A DNA stretch of 15,921 nucleotides from Caryophanales bacterium UBA4869 (lineage in GTDB: Bacteria > Bacillota_I > Bacilli_A > RFN20 > CAG-288). Below, in pieces: positions 6,606 to 15,651 of the stretch (position 1 is its first letter; every line of letters begins with the position of its first letter). The stretch lies in the NCBI GenBank assembly GCA_002399505.1, contig DHDT01000024.1:7107-23027 (forward strand). Reading direction: 5' to 3'. The translations under genes were made by a program, and so were the position numbers. The notes under the pieces were generated by a model. The model did not search any database, was not told the origin of the DNA, and saw nothing but the letters and a program-made list of their open reading frames with translations.

Positions 6606-8225
6606 CTATCCAATCATTTTAAAACTTTTTAAAGCTTCTAAAATAATTCTTTCGTTTTCATCTGTAATGTTTGGTTGCTTATAGTAATTCGATTTTGACA
6701 GGTTATAGTTCTTTCTCTCTTTAATCCCACATTTAGTCTTAACCCTAGAAATATCCAAAGAAGACACTTTCACACCATATTTATCAAAAACATATTTTTG
6801 GATATCGTCGTATGTGGCTTTTGTTTCTGCCTTAGTTACAGGTAGAGCATCTCCATCTACTTCGACTTTGATTGTTTCATCGCTCTTTCGTTGGGACAAA
6901 CAAACTACCGTCTCAACATGCGTCGTATTCGGAAACATATCAACAGGAACAACCTTCTCAATATCAAAAGTATCCTTAAGAAGATTAAGGTCACGACTTA
7001 AAGTGACAGGATCACAGCTGATGTAGATCAAAGTCCTTGGAGCAATTCTCTTGACGGCATCAAGGAACTCCGGAGTAGATCCCTTTCTTGGGGGATCCAT
7101 GAAGATAACATCGTATTTGTCATCAGTAGACAAAAGATAGTCCGTGCAGTCAGCCTTGATGAAATGAGCGTTCTTTATTTTGTTGATCTTGGCATTGGTG
7201 ATGGCATCATGAACAGCCGAAGGAACAATCTCCACTCCGACTACTTCTTTTACTTTGTCAGAGAGAGAAAGACCGATAGTCCCAGTTCCGCAGTAGGCAT
7301 CTAAGACTCTGTCTGTCTTTTCAAGACCGGCTAATTCTATGGCCGTGCCATAAAGGGTTTCTATCTGACTGGGATTAGTCTGATAGAAAGACTGAGTGGA
7401 GATGAGGAAGTCACGGCCGAAGATCTTATCGGCGATTCTCTGATGACCATAGATGGGTATATCCTGTTCTCCCAAGATGACGTTGGTATGACGGTAGTTG
7501 ACATTGAAGACAACTCCGGATACCTCCGGGCATCTCTTTATGAGATCTTTGGCAAAATTGAGACGGCCTGGCACTTCGCCTTTGGTCACGACTAAAGTGA
7601 CGAGGGCATTTTTATAGAAGGAACTGGTTTTGATGAGGACATGACGGACTAAGCCCGTCATTCTGTCCTCATCAAAAGGCAAGTAGTTGTAATCGACCAT
7701 GAGGTCTAAGACGGCATTGGTGATCTTGCTTGAAAGCTCAGTCTCCATCAGACAGTCTTCGACTTCAATCAGACGATGAGTGTCTTTCTCATAGAAACCG
7801 GCCGCGGGGAGTCTCTTCCGATAATTCATGCGGACTGGTTTCTGGACCTTGTTTCTGAAACGAGTCGGATTATCGACTCCCAATGTCTTTTCCACTTCTA
7901 TATCGAGATGGGCAAACTTATGAAGGAGGAACTTGACCTTCTTGGTTTTATAGATGAGCTGACTAGGATAATCAAGATGAAGAAGCTGACAGCCTCCACA
8001 GCTTGGATAGTGAGGGCATAGAGGTGTCACTCGATGAGGAGAGGAAGTCAGTCTCTTTTCAATATAGGCGTCTTTGAGACGCCCATATTCAAAGATGGTC
8101 GTAATCAGGGCCTTCTCACCTGGAAGCAAGTCATCGATAAAACAGGTGGTTCCGTCTATTCTGACGATGCCTCTTCCGAAATCATCTATCTCAACACAAG
8201 TAGTTTCAATCGTTTTCTTGGTCAT
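6606..8225 (-). CDS. rlmD: 23S rRNA (uracil-5-)-methyltransferase, RlmD/RumA type
   Basis: A 539-residue SAM-dependent m5U RNA methyltransferase, probably acting on 23S rRNA. In order: a TRAM RNA-binding domain (about 1-58), 4Fe-4S ligands C70, C76, C79 (CPHYPSCGGC) and C158, SAM motif LDAYCGTGTIGLS (308-320), MDPPRKG (376-382), the nucleophile in ISCDP (C404) and HVETV (E438). A tail (about 465-539), with KYGVKVSSLDISRVKTKCGI and ending near KMIG, is extra relative to E. coli RlmD but common in clostridial homologues. The ATG at 8225 is preferred (GAGGA and CAGGAAA upstream); an in-frame TTG 18 nt earlier is less likely. It overlaps the preceding gene by 20 nt. GC falls to about 30% in the tail-coding part (6601-6840) from about 40-50% before it. 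The exact target uridine cannot be assigned from sequence. Confidence 0.9.
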   Translation of the reverse strand: MTKKTIETTCVEIDDFGRGIVRIDGTTCFIDDLLPGEKALITTIFEYGRLKDAYIEKRLTSSPHRVTPLCPHYPSCGGCQLLHLDYPSQLIYKTKKVKFLLHKFAHLDIEVEKTLGVDNPTRFRNKVQKPVRMNYRKRLPAAGFYEKDTHRLIEVEDCLMETELSSKITNAVLDLMVDYNYLPFDEDRMTGLVRHVLIKTSSFYKNALVTLVVTKGEVPGRLNFAKDLIKRCPEVSGVVFNVNYRHTNVILGEQDIPIYGHQRIADKIFGRDFLISTQSFYQTNPSQIETLYGTAIELAGLEKTDRVLDAYCGTGTIGLSLSDKVKEVVGVEIVPSAVHDAITNAKINKIKNAHFIKADCTDYLLSTDDKYDVIFMDPPRKGSTPEFLDAVKRIAPRTLIYISCDPVTLSRDLNLLKDTFDIEKVVPVDMFPNTTHVETVVCLSQRKSDETIKVEVDGDALPVTKAETKATYDDIQKYVFDKYGVKVSSLDISRVKTKCGIKERKNYNLSKSNYYKQPNITDENERIILEALKSFKMIG

Positions 8226-9342
8226 TTTCCTGGAATTCCTCAATATCGCCCACTTTCTCGTCTAAAGAGAGAGAAAGGGATCTTACGTCTTCTATGAACT
8301 TCAGACTGACTTCTTTTTCATCCGGGTGAAGAGCAAAATATCCGGACATGAACTGCATATAGTTATCGGCGATTCTCAGATATGACTGATAGACCATCGC
8401 CAGAGACAGGTCTTTGCAGAAAGCATCGTTGACATAGAAGAAGGCAGAAGAAGAATGGGTGATTTCACTGGCTCCCTCATAGATCTTGCTGTATTTGGAT
8501 AAACCCGACAGTTTCTCAACGCCGTCTCGGAAGTTGAGCTTGAAGGAGACATCTAAAGGATCATAGAGAGGATGGTCGAAGAGCCATCCGTATTCGATGA
8601 ACTTCTTCATGTCCTTGGATTTGAGGTTGTGATCCTTCATCTCGCCTTTGATGACTTCAAAGGCCTGATCAAGCTGCTCTTTTGTGAAGTAGCCTTGATT
8701 TCTGTAGGCGTTATTGAAGGCGATATGCTTGACATAGCTATGTCGTACTTTGTCTCCGCCCGAGATCAGAAGAGAGACGATACATTCCGATTCGTGAAGT
8801 GTGCGCCAGCTGACAAAGGCATCGGGATAAAGACCTAGGGTCAGCATCTTGGCAAAACCGCCTATCTTTCTGAAGATCGTCTCAAAGATATCGTTGACAA
8901 GAGAGACGGAGGGATTGGTGTGGGCTAAGGGCCTATTGATGGTCTCAAGATAGACAAACGAGGCTCTCAAAGAGGAGACTAGAGGATCATAGTAGCGGAG
9001 AGACTCACCAAAACAGGAATTGGTCTCCGTATTTCTCAGAGTCAGATATTTGATGGTTGCCTTAGTGGCTATGTTATTAAGTTCAGAGTCAGATACGACA
9101 TGATTTGTATCCATCGCATAGTAAAACTCACCAAGACAGTAGTCAAAAAGCTCATTCAGGGCAAAGACCTTGTTTCTCCCCTCATATTGTCTGAAGGAGT
9201 CAGAGGGGCCAAGCTTTTCCTCAGTGAGATTGTAGGCTAAAGTATAGACTTTGACTAACTGATTGATGTCATCTTGGCTGCGGCAGTTATCTTTAAGCTT
9301 GTCTAATGACAGCTCTTTGATGAGGTCCTCACTGATTTTCAT
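8206..9342 (-). CDS. DUF5677-like hypothetical protein
   Basis: A 378-residue soluble, mostly helical protein without signal peptide or clear membrane segment. The pattern SWRTLHESECIVSLL in the middle, followed by YVKHIAFNN, a region with WLFDHPLYDP, and later IYEGASEITHSSSAFF, resembles the DUF5677 family, whose function is unknown. No catalytic motif can be named with confidence. The start has AAGGAG 6 nt before the ATG and overlaps the upstream flavoprotein stop by ATGA. Its own stop lies within the start of rlmD (20-nt overlap). Codon composition matches the housekeeping neighbours, so it appears resident rather than part of the accessory block. Family assignment is from recalled patterns. 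Confidence 0.6.
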   Translation of the reverse strand: MKISEDLIKELSLDKLKDNCRSQDDINQLVKVYTLAYNLTEEKLGPSDSFRQYEGRNKVFALNELFDYCLGEFYYAMDTNHVVSDSELNNIATKATIKYLTLRNTETNSCFGESLRYYDPLVSSLRASFVYLETINRPLAHTNPSVSLVNDIFETIFRKIGGFAKMLTLGLYPDAFVSWRTLHESECIVSLLISGGDKVRHSYVKHIAFNNAYRNQGYFTKEQLDQAFEVIKGEMKDHNLKSKDMKKFIEYGWLFDHPLYDPLDVSFKLNFRDGVEKLSGLSKYSKIYEGASEITHSSSAFFYVNDAFCKDLSLAMVYQSYLRIADNYMQFMSGYFALHPDEKEVSLKFIEDVRSLSLSLDEKVGDIEEFQENDQEND

Positions 9343-10484
9343 AGTTTACTCCTTATTTTCAGGCCGGTTTTATAGCCTTCGATTAAAGCTAGGCCCATAT
9401 TATAGCCGCCGCAGATGAATGTCTGATCCAGACATTCACCCAGAAGGTGAATGTCATGGTCTTTTGGAAGAGACATGTCATTCAAATCTATTTCCTTTAA
9501 GAGCACACCGCCATAACTTGTCTGACTGAAACGGAAGGGATAGAGAGAGTCGAAGGTGAAGATAAGATCTTCTCCATAGCCATAGTTTCTGTCACGGAGA
9601 TATTTTTCCAAGAAAGAAGGAAGGGAATTCCGGCCTTCTTTCTTGGAGATACTGGTATTGTCATGAGAAAGATAAGAGATGTGAATCTTGATGTTCTGAT
9701 CTTTTTTAAGGCGGATAAGCTCATTTATACTAAGAGTCAAGTTGAAGATTGATATTCCGCTCAGTCCGTCATCCTTGAAGATCACTTCTCCTTCTTCTTT
9801 GCTTATGAGTCGATCCTCTTGATAAAGACTGACTGTACCCTTGATTCTGTTCTTAGCCAGATAGGAAGGAATCCTCTCTTTAGTCACCAGCGGACAAAGA
9901 CAGGGAGAATACGGATAATAAGGAACAGAAAGAGAATCTAGAAGAGAATAGGAGAAATCGTCTCGGTCATAGCTTCTTCCGCCGACAGAGACGACAAGTT
10001 CCTTATAGCTGATTTCCTCTTTTCTGTTATCGGCATTGTAATAAAAGACTTTTTTGTTCTTTCTATCGACTTTATAGGCTTCACCGCCTATCACTTCAGT
10101 TTCAGTCTTACTGAGAGCCTTCAAAAGACAGGAATGAAGACATTCCGAGCGATTGAAGAAGGGATAGAAAAGATCTCCTTCCTGATAATAGGAAAAACCT
10201 AAAGACTCAAGATAGCTAAGAAGAGACACTGCATAGTTTTGACCATCCGAGAAGACGATGTCTTTAAAAGAAGACAGCATTGGATCAAGGTATCTTTTTG
10301 AATCCAGAAGCGCGGCATTGAAGAAATTCGCTCTTCCGTTTCCGGAGACCAAGATTCTTTTTGCCAACTCAAAATTGTTGTAGTCCTTCTCCAGAATGGT
10401 GACTTTTCTAGGAGAGGCCTGTAAGGCGGTCAGAAGACCGCCTACTCCTCCTCCTATGATCAAAACATCAGATAATTTTGTCAT
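9339..10484 (-). CDS. HI0933-like (YhiN/BaiN-type) FAD-dependent oxidoreductase
   Basis: A 381-residue NAD(P)/FAD-dependent flavoprotein. Seen: an N-terminal dinucleotide-binding motif VLIIGGGVGGLLTA (about 7-20) leading to an acidic strand end (TILEKD), SGNGRANFFN (about 48-57, the equivalent of the family's GGGRCN-TN), a TSYGGVLLKEID motif, and a C-terminal CGGYNMGLALIEGYKTG that contacts FAD in this family. Length is normal. Substrates of this family are poorly known; some clostridial members reduce bile-acid or other intermediates, so the function stays general. It overlaps the nitroreductase gene by 17 nt and the DUF5677-like gene by ATGA. The Shine-Dalgarno sequence before its ATG is weak, suggesting coupling to upstream translation. 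Confidence 0.85.
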   Translation of the reverse strand: MTKLSDVLIIGGGVGGLLTALQASPRKVTILEKDYNNFELAKRILVSGNGRANFFNAALLDSKRYLDPMLSSFKDIVFSDGQNYAVSLLSYLESLGFSYYQEGDLFYPFFNRSECLHSCLLKALSKTETEVIGGEAYKVDRKNKKVFYYNADNRKEEISYKELVVSVGGRSYDRDDFSYSLLDSLSVPYYPYSPCLCPLVTKERIPSYLAKNRIKGTVSLYQEDRLISKEEGEVIFKDDGLSGISIFNLTLSINELIRLKKDQNIKIHISYLSHDNTSISKKEGRNSLPSFLEKYLRDRNYGYGEDLIFTFDSLYPFRFSQTSYGGVLLKEIDLNDMSLPKDHDIHLLGECLDQTFICGGYNMGLALIEGYKTGLKIRSKL

Positions 10485-10971
10485 TAGCCATGTTTCTAGG
10501 CTTCATAGCCGGCTTAAGTCCCTTGATGTGACCTAAGGCGACAGCATCTAAAGCGACGTATTCTTTATCAAACTTCAGCAAATCTTTCATAAAGGCCTTA
10601 GAGTCTTCTTCGTTTAGACGGTTACGGGCAGAATGAATCCAGCAGGCACCTAACCCCAGGGATTCAGCAGCCAAAAGAACGTTCTCGATGGCGGCTCCGC
10701 AATTGAGGTCGTTGAGATGGTCTTCTTTCCTTTCAAATATGAAAAGAATAGCCTGAGCATTGTAGAAGTTTCCGGTTTTAAGGAAATTCTTGAAATCGGA
10801 AAGTTTTCTGTCATCCTTGAGGATGACGAAAAACAAAGGCTGATCGTTTCTGCCGCTAGGAGCGTGCAGGGCCGCTTTCAAAAGAACAGCCAATTCATTT
10901 TCATCTATCTTCTCATCAGTAAATTCTCTGATGGAGCGTCTGGAATCTATACACTTGAGAACATCGTTCAT
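10468..10971 (-). CDS. Nitroreductase-family flavoprotein
   Basis: A 167-residue FMN-dependent nitroreductase-family protein. Seen: CIDSRRSIREFTDEKID at the N terminus (the FMN phosphate-binding Arg/Ser motif), ALHAPSGRNDQPLFFVIL (about 34-51), and CGAAIENVLLAAESLGLGACWI (about 91-112), all typical of the family. Members reduce nitro compounds, quinones or other electrophiles with NAD(P)H; the physiological substrate is not visible. It is the first gene of a four-gene overlapping minus-strand operon, followed by a second flavoprotein, so redox work is a shared theme. AGAGGA (10982-10987) supports the start. It is divergent from htpG. Confidence 0.88.
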   Translation of the reverse strand: MNDVLKCIDSRRSIREFTDEKIDENELAVLLKAALHAPSGRNDQPLFFVILKDDRKLSDFKNFLKTGNFYNAQAILFIFERKEDHLNDLNCGAAIENVLLAAESLGLGACWIHSARNRLNEEDSKAFMKDLLKFDKEYVALDAVALGHIKGLKPAMKPRNMANDKII

Positions 10972-10995
10972 TAAGGTAATCCTCTTTATTTATAT

Positions 10996-11001
10996 ATTAT
11001 A
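10996..11001 (-). promoter_or_regulatory. Possible -10 box of the nitroreductase-rlmD operon
   Basis: TATAAT on the minus strand about 24 nt before the start codon, in a very AT-rich stretch (10987-11004). No convincing -35 is seen; an alternative is TACTAT (11001-11006) with TAAACA 18 bp upstream. The intergenic region with htpG is divergent. The CIRCE-like site lies about 70 bp from this box and is closer to htpG. Confidence 0.3.
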
Positions 11002-11073
11002 TAGTATCGGAACTTGGTTATAGGTGTTTATTTAACAGAAGATACAAAACAAAAGAACAAAATTTATCTATTA

Positions 11074-11100
11074 TTAGCACTTAGGTCTTTAAAGTGCTAA
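11074..11100. promoter_or_regulatory. CIRCE-like operator (HrcA binding site)
   Basis: TTAGCACTT, nine spacer bases, AAGTGCTAA: a perfect 9-9-9 inverted repeat. The CIRCE consensus is TTAGCACTC-N9-GAGTGCTAA, so only the symmetric inner base pair differs (C/G to T/A). It overlaps the predicted -35 of htpG, where HrcA binding would block transcription. CIRCE is established as the HrcA operator of groE and dnaK operons in Bacillota; control of htpG by it is inferred here. Confidence 0.92.
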
Positions 11101-11115
11101 CTTTTTGATTATAAT
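11088..11115 (+). promoter_or_regulatory. htpG promoter overlapping CIRCE
   Basis: TATAAT at 11110-11115 with TTTAAA at 11088-11093 (16-bp spacing). The -35 lies in the CIRCE spacer and right arm, and the -10 starts 9 bp after the operator. The start site is expected near 11122, giving a leader of about 35 nt. An alternative TTGATT/CATATT pair at 11105-11133 is a poorer match. Confidence 0.6.
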
Positions 11116-11155
11116 ATCTATTGCTGTCATATTCAACCATAAGGAGAGAATAAAA

Positions 11156-13099
11156 ATGAAAGAAGAAAAAGAGTTTCAGACTGAGTCGAAAGAGCTGTTG
11201 AATCTGATGATCAATTCTATTTATTCTAACAAAGATATCTTTTTACGTGAGCTGATATCCAATGCCTCCGATGCTATCGACAAGTATAAGTTTTTGGCTT
11301 ATCAGTCCAATGGCAAGATGAGTCAGAGAGAATACGGAATAAGAATCAACGTCGATAAGAAAGAACGTTATATCGAAGTTGTCGATAACGGTATCGGCAT
11401 GACCAAAGAGGAGATAGAAAAGAACCTCGGAACTATCGCCCAGTCAGGATCAAAAGAGTTCTTGGCCAAATACAAAGAGACCAAGGATAAGAAGGATATC
11501 GATATCATCGGTCAGTTCGGTGTCGGATTCTATAGTTCCTTCATGGTGGCCGACAAAGTCGAAGTCCGCACTGTCGGAACTGATAAAAAAGGCTATCTCT
11601 TCGTCTCTGACGGTGTCGACAAGTATTCAGTCGAAGATGCCGATGTCTCCTCTGTTATCAAAGAAGAGGGCTCAGCTGTCCGTGTCTATCTGAAGAAAGA
11701 CACAGACGATATCAAGTATTCCGACTATCTTGAAGACTACAAGATTGAAGAACTGGTCAAGAAATATTCTGATTTCATCCGTTATCCTATCAGAAAAGAG
11801 ACTGAGACTTCCAAACCCAAGCTTGACAAAGACGGCAAGGAAATAAAAGATCAGTTTGACACTGTCATCGAGGACAAAGTACTCAATTCCCAGATTCCTC
11901 TCTGGAAGAAGAGCAAGAAGGATGTCACCGACAAAGACTTGAATGAGTTTTATAAGAACCGCTTCGGAGATTATGAAGATCCCCTTATTGCCCTGAATAT
12001 CAAGGCTGAGGGAATCTTAACCTACGACGCCTTGGTCTTTATACCAAGCCACGCTCCTTATAACCTCTATGCCAACAACTACGAAAAGGGTCTGGCTTTG
12101 TATGCTAAGGGAATCTTCATCGAAGAGAGATGCAAGGAACTTGTTCCTGACTATCTCAAGTTCTGCCGCGGTTTAGTCGACTCCGATGATTTCAGTCTCA
12201 ATATCTCCCGTGAGATGCTGCAGAAGTCTCCTCTTCTTGATAAGATCGAGAAGAATATCGAGGCCAAGGTCGTCGAAAAACTAAAAGATCTAAAGAAGAC
12301 CGACTATGATAAATACCTTCAGTTCTTCAAGGCGTACGGCGACCATATCAAGTACGGAATCTATTCTACCTATGGCATGAAGAAAGACGATCTTCAGGAC
12401 CTTCTAGTCTACAAGACCCTCAATTCCGACAAGGAGATATCTCTCAAGGACTATGAGGACAAGATGAAGAAGGATCAGAAGAATATCTTCTATGCCTCCG
12501 GAAAGACTTTGGAGAGTATCCGCCTTCTTCCCGAGCTTGAAAAGTACAGGAAAGACGGCATCGATGTCCTTCTACTTCCGGAAGCTATCGACGAATTCAC
12601 TCTGATGAGTATGCAGAACTACGATAAGAAGGATTTCAAGAATATCAGCCAGGAGAAGGACAAGAACGAATTGTCCAAGGAAGAGAAAGAGAAGATCGAC
12701 AGTCTCAACGCTCTTCATAAACGTCTCCTCGATGATGCCAAGGAAGAGCTGAAAGGCAAAGTCGACGATGTCTGCTTCTCAGACAAGCTTGTCGATTCGC
12801 CAGTCTGCATCTCCACCAAAGAGGGACTCTCTCTCAATATGGAGCATGTTCTCAATTCTGAGCCGGACCACAAGGACGAAGAAGAGAAGGCAAAGTCGGT
12901 GAAGGTTCTGGAAATCAATCCTGACCATCCGCTTTTTGCCGCCATCAGCAAACTCACAGATGATGTGGAAATCAAGAAAGCCTCTTCGGTTCTCTATGAT
13001 GAGGCGATGATGCTGGAAGGCTTTGAAGTCGAAGACAGACAGGCTTTCATCAAGAATCTCAATGACTTGATGCTGAAGGCCTATTCGGAGAAGAAGTAA
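11156..13099 (+). CDS. htpG: Molecular chaperone HtpG (bacterial Hsp90)
   Basis: A 647-residue cytosolic Hsp90 homologue, a dimeric ATP-driven chaperone for late folding and stress protection. The N-terminal GHKL ATPase is complete: ELISNASDA (32-40; E32 catalytic, N36 for Mg), DNGIGM (77-82), TIAQSGSKEFL (93-103) and GQFGVGFYSSF (119-129). The middle domain has the SLNISREMLQ region with its conserved Arg, and the C-terminal dimerisation domain is present. Length is normal. ATG at 11156 is preceded by AAGGAGAG at 11141-11148; the longer open frame back to 11105 would cover the promoter and is rejected. It has its own promoter and terminator, so it is monocistronic, with heat-shock type control through the CIRCE-like site. 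Confidence 0.97.
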   Translation: MKEEKEFQTESKELLNLMINSIYSNKDIFLRELISNASDAIDKYKFLAYQSNGKMSQREYGIRINVDKKERYIEVVDNGIGMTKEEIEKNLGTIAQSGSKEFLAKYKETKDKKDIDIIGQFGVGFYSSFMVADKVEVRTVGTDKKGYLFVSDGVDKYSVEDADVSSVIKEEGSAVRVYLKKDTDDIKYSDYLEDYKIEELVKKYSDFIRYPIRKETETSKPKLDKDGKEIKDQFDTVIEDKVLNSQIPLWKKSKKDVTDKDLNEFYKNRFGDYEDPLIALNIKAEGILTYDALVFIPSHAPYNLYANNYEKGLALYAKGIFIEERCKELVPDYLKFCRGLVDSDDFSLNISREMLQKSPLLDKIEKNIEAKVVEKLKDLKKTDYDKYLQFFKAYGDHIKYGIYSTYGMKKDDLQDLLVYKTLNSDKEISLKDYEDKMKKDQKNIFYASGKTLESIRLLPELEKYRKDGIDVLLLPEAIDEFTLMSMQNYDKKDFKNISQEKDKNELSKEEKEKIDSLNALHKRLLDDAKEELKGKVDDVCFSDKLVDSPVCISTKEGLSLNMEHVLNSEPDHKDEEEKAKSVKVLEINPDHPLFAAISKLTDDVEIKKASSVLYDEAMMLEGFEVEDRQAFIKNLNDLMLKAYSEKK

Positions 13100-13106
13100 A
13101 TGACCT

Positions 13107-13139
13107 GCGGTCAGGAAAAACCTGACCGCTTTTTCTTTT
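13107..13139 (+). terminator. Rho-independent terminator of htpG
   Basis: GCGGTCAGG (13107-13115), loop AAAAA, CCTGACCGC (13121-13129), then TTTTTCTTTT. The 9-bp stem is perfect and begins 7 nt after the htpG stop. Confidence 0.95.
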
Positions 13140-13182
13140 CAGCCGTAAGATCAAGCATCTTTCAATAATGCAGTCGATAACG

Positions 13183-13188
13183 TATAAT
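13183..13188 (+). promoter_or_regulatory. Probable -10 box of the lipoprotein gene
   Basis: TATAAT 37 nt before the ATG at 13226, with a weak TTTCAA 17 bp upstream (13160-13165). The start site would fall near 13195. The short leader holds a 5-bp hairpin (GCAGT 13198-13202, ACTGC 13208-13212) just before AAAAGGGG (13213-13220), which could affect ribosome access. Confidence 0.5.
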
Positions 13189-13225
13189 TTAGACATAGCA
13201 GTCATTTACTGCAAAAGGGGTACTT

Positions 13226-15629
13226 ATGAAAAAAAATTTTTTCTTTAGTTCTTATCGGGTCTTTACTGTTTTCCTGTGCTAAAACGCCTTCCGTTAATTC
13301 TTCGGTAGGCAGTTCTTCCGTCACGGATTCTTCTTCTGTCTCTTCTTCTCCTTCTCCTTCTGCTTCGTCCAGCGTCAGTGATAAAGAAGCTATCAAGTTT
13401 CTGAATGAGAAATTCAACGATGATTTCTCTTTCTTGCCTAATGCGGTTTTGAAAGACAAGACCGTGACCTGCAAACTGTCAGCTTCTCTTATGTATGTCC
13501 TTTATGGAAAAGTGGGAGCCAAGAATTATGCAGTCTTAAGCGACTCCACTTTATTCACTTTCGATTATTCGGAAGGAACAGCTACTATCTCTTTCTATGA
13601 GAGACAGGATCTTTCCTCTTTCTTGCCGGCAAAGACAGCTACTTCATCAACTGCCAAAATTATGGGCTATGTGGTATCTGATAATTTCTATTTCCTGTCT
13701 TCTAAAAATGATCTTGAGGATTATTATATAGAGTTTTCCTATAATGACGATGGAAACTACATCTATAACGAGACCTTATTTAAAACTTTTATCAACTATC
13801 GTTTCGATGGAGTATTCGTCTCTGTTTCTCATAAACAGGACTTGAAGACCTTGACTGGCAATGACAGTATTCCGGAAATCCAAGGCTATGATGCCACAGA
13901 TGCCATAGATAACGAATATCTGATACCGATGACTGAGGATGAATTCACCGCCTATTTGAAAGCCAAAGCTTCAATTATAAAAAGTCCCGTAATGCGTTTT
14001 GATCAATATCCCTACTATGAGGTGGAAATTACAGGATTCGACAGTGTCAGATATTTTCACGGATATCTGAAAATGATTATTGATACTGTAGAATCTTCGT
14101 CTTTAGATAAAAATGTTTTTGGAAGAAAGATAAATTCCGACAGTGATATATTGAATGACGAAGACGAGGCAACTATCTTCGGCTTGGAGATTAGGACCTA
14201 TAGCCGTACTGAGGATAGAACTACCTATCTCAATGAAAACTATGTTGCCATAGGTTCGACACCTTTCTATGAATCCAAAGATCATAAGACTTTGGCAACT
14301 ACAGGTCTTGAAAGCGGAAGAGAGAAAAGCTGTTCTGACACAATTGACCTGATGATAGCTCCAAACCTGAGAGTAGAAGAAGGATATGATAAGATGTTAG
14401 ATTATTTTGGAGTTATCAAGGCTGATGATATGTATGTTTTTGCCCCCATATTTGGCGTTAACGATAATGTCACTCCTCTTTTTGTCATCCATTCGTCAAT
14501 TCTCAAAGCAAAAGAAGGGCTGAAAGCATTTGTCATAGATTCTAAAACCGATGAAGAGGAGGAAACTGCGTCGGACAATCAAATGTCCATCGTGTATTGT
14601 GTAAATAAGGCCTCTAAAGAAAAGCTGGAAGATATTGCCAAATACTACCTGGGAAAGAAAATCACTGTTCCTGACGATTTAGTCGTATATATAAACCCTA
14701 CCAGCGAATATAAAATCGTCGGTGAAGACTCTGAGCTCTCAAAACTGGCTGCTCTCTTAGGCTTCACTTCAATGACCACTGTCACTAATGACTATGGAAG
14801 TGCTCAATATTCAAAGGGTCTGATTGAAGTCGAAGAGGGAATGGGAGTGAGGATAGAAAATTACATCTCGCAGATTGAAAAAATCATTGGAACAGAGATT
14901 GATCTTGATATTACCAAATGTTCTTACACATCTTCCAATCAGGCGCTGGAAATCAAAGATAAGACTGTCTATGAATCACTTCTCAAGAAAATCAAGGATA
15001 ACAGTCGTTCTACTGTTACTGACAATAGTTTCTTCTATACAAAAAACGGATTTATCTTGATTAGTGAGTCTGAGGGTTCTTATTTACTGAAACCAACTGT
15101 ACTTGATGATCTCTCCGGTTTGCCGACGACTGTCAATGGCGTAGATATCATCGGATCAAAAATGGAAGGAATATATTATGACTATAATTTCATCAATACT
15201 GCCGGAATGAAAAACTTAGCTGAGACTAGCATGGTTTCCAAAGGCTATGTAAAAAAAGCCGATGGAAACTACGATAAAGACAATATTGTTATCAAACCGA
15301 ACTATAATAGCTCAACTTCTTTTATCACGTATTCAATAAATGGTGACAGTTGGACAGGAGGATCGGTAACAAGCAACACCTGCCTGGTTCTTTTCTATCA
15401 AGTTACTTCTAAGGCTTTGTATATACCTGTCAGTTACGACTTCTCCTTCACGACCGGAGACAGGAACTTCTTTGAATTCGACCTGAGAGTTCAGACGGAA
15501 AAAGCCGAGGCTATGAAAGCGAGATTTGAAAACCTCTTCGATATCAAATTCTCGGGAGACAGTCTGGTCGGAACAGGCTTCAAAATAGTGAAGACGGAAA
15601 ATTCCTTCAATTTCAAAAAAGTAATCTGA
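13226..15629 (+). CDS. Large lipoprotein of unknown function, frameshifted in an A8 run after the start codon
   Basis: ATG at 13226, with AAAAGGGG upstream, reads M-K-K-N-F-F-F and stops at TAA 13280-13282. One base fewer in the A8 run (13229-13236) would give M-K-K-I-F-S-L-V-L-I-G-S-L-L-F-S-C, a good lipoprotein signal with lipobox Cys17. It would join in frame to the long body ending at TGA 15629 (about 800 residues). As written, the first in-frame ATG is at 13434 (731 residues), which discards signal, lipobox and Ser-rich linker and has no good ribosome site. After Cys17 come about 40 residues rich in Ser with Pro and Val, a typical linker from the membrane anchor. The rest is a Tyr/Asp-rich, mostly beta-looking domain region without a family I recognise. 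Single gene between two terminators. Possible causes: phase variation, transcript slippage, recent loss of function, or a homopolymer sequencing error. Confidence 0.75.
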
Positions 15630-15651
15630 TAAAACGACTTGAGTTATGATG

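Noticed and set aside
11105..11155. Longer N terminus for HtpG from an upstream start
   Set aside because: It would begin inside the promoter, and the ATG at 11156 has a well-placed AAGGAGAG and the normal HtpG N terminus.
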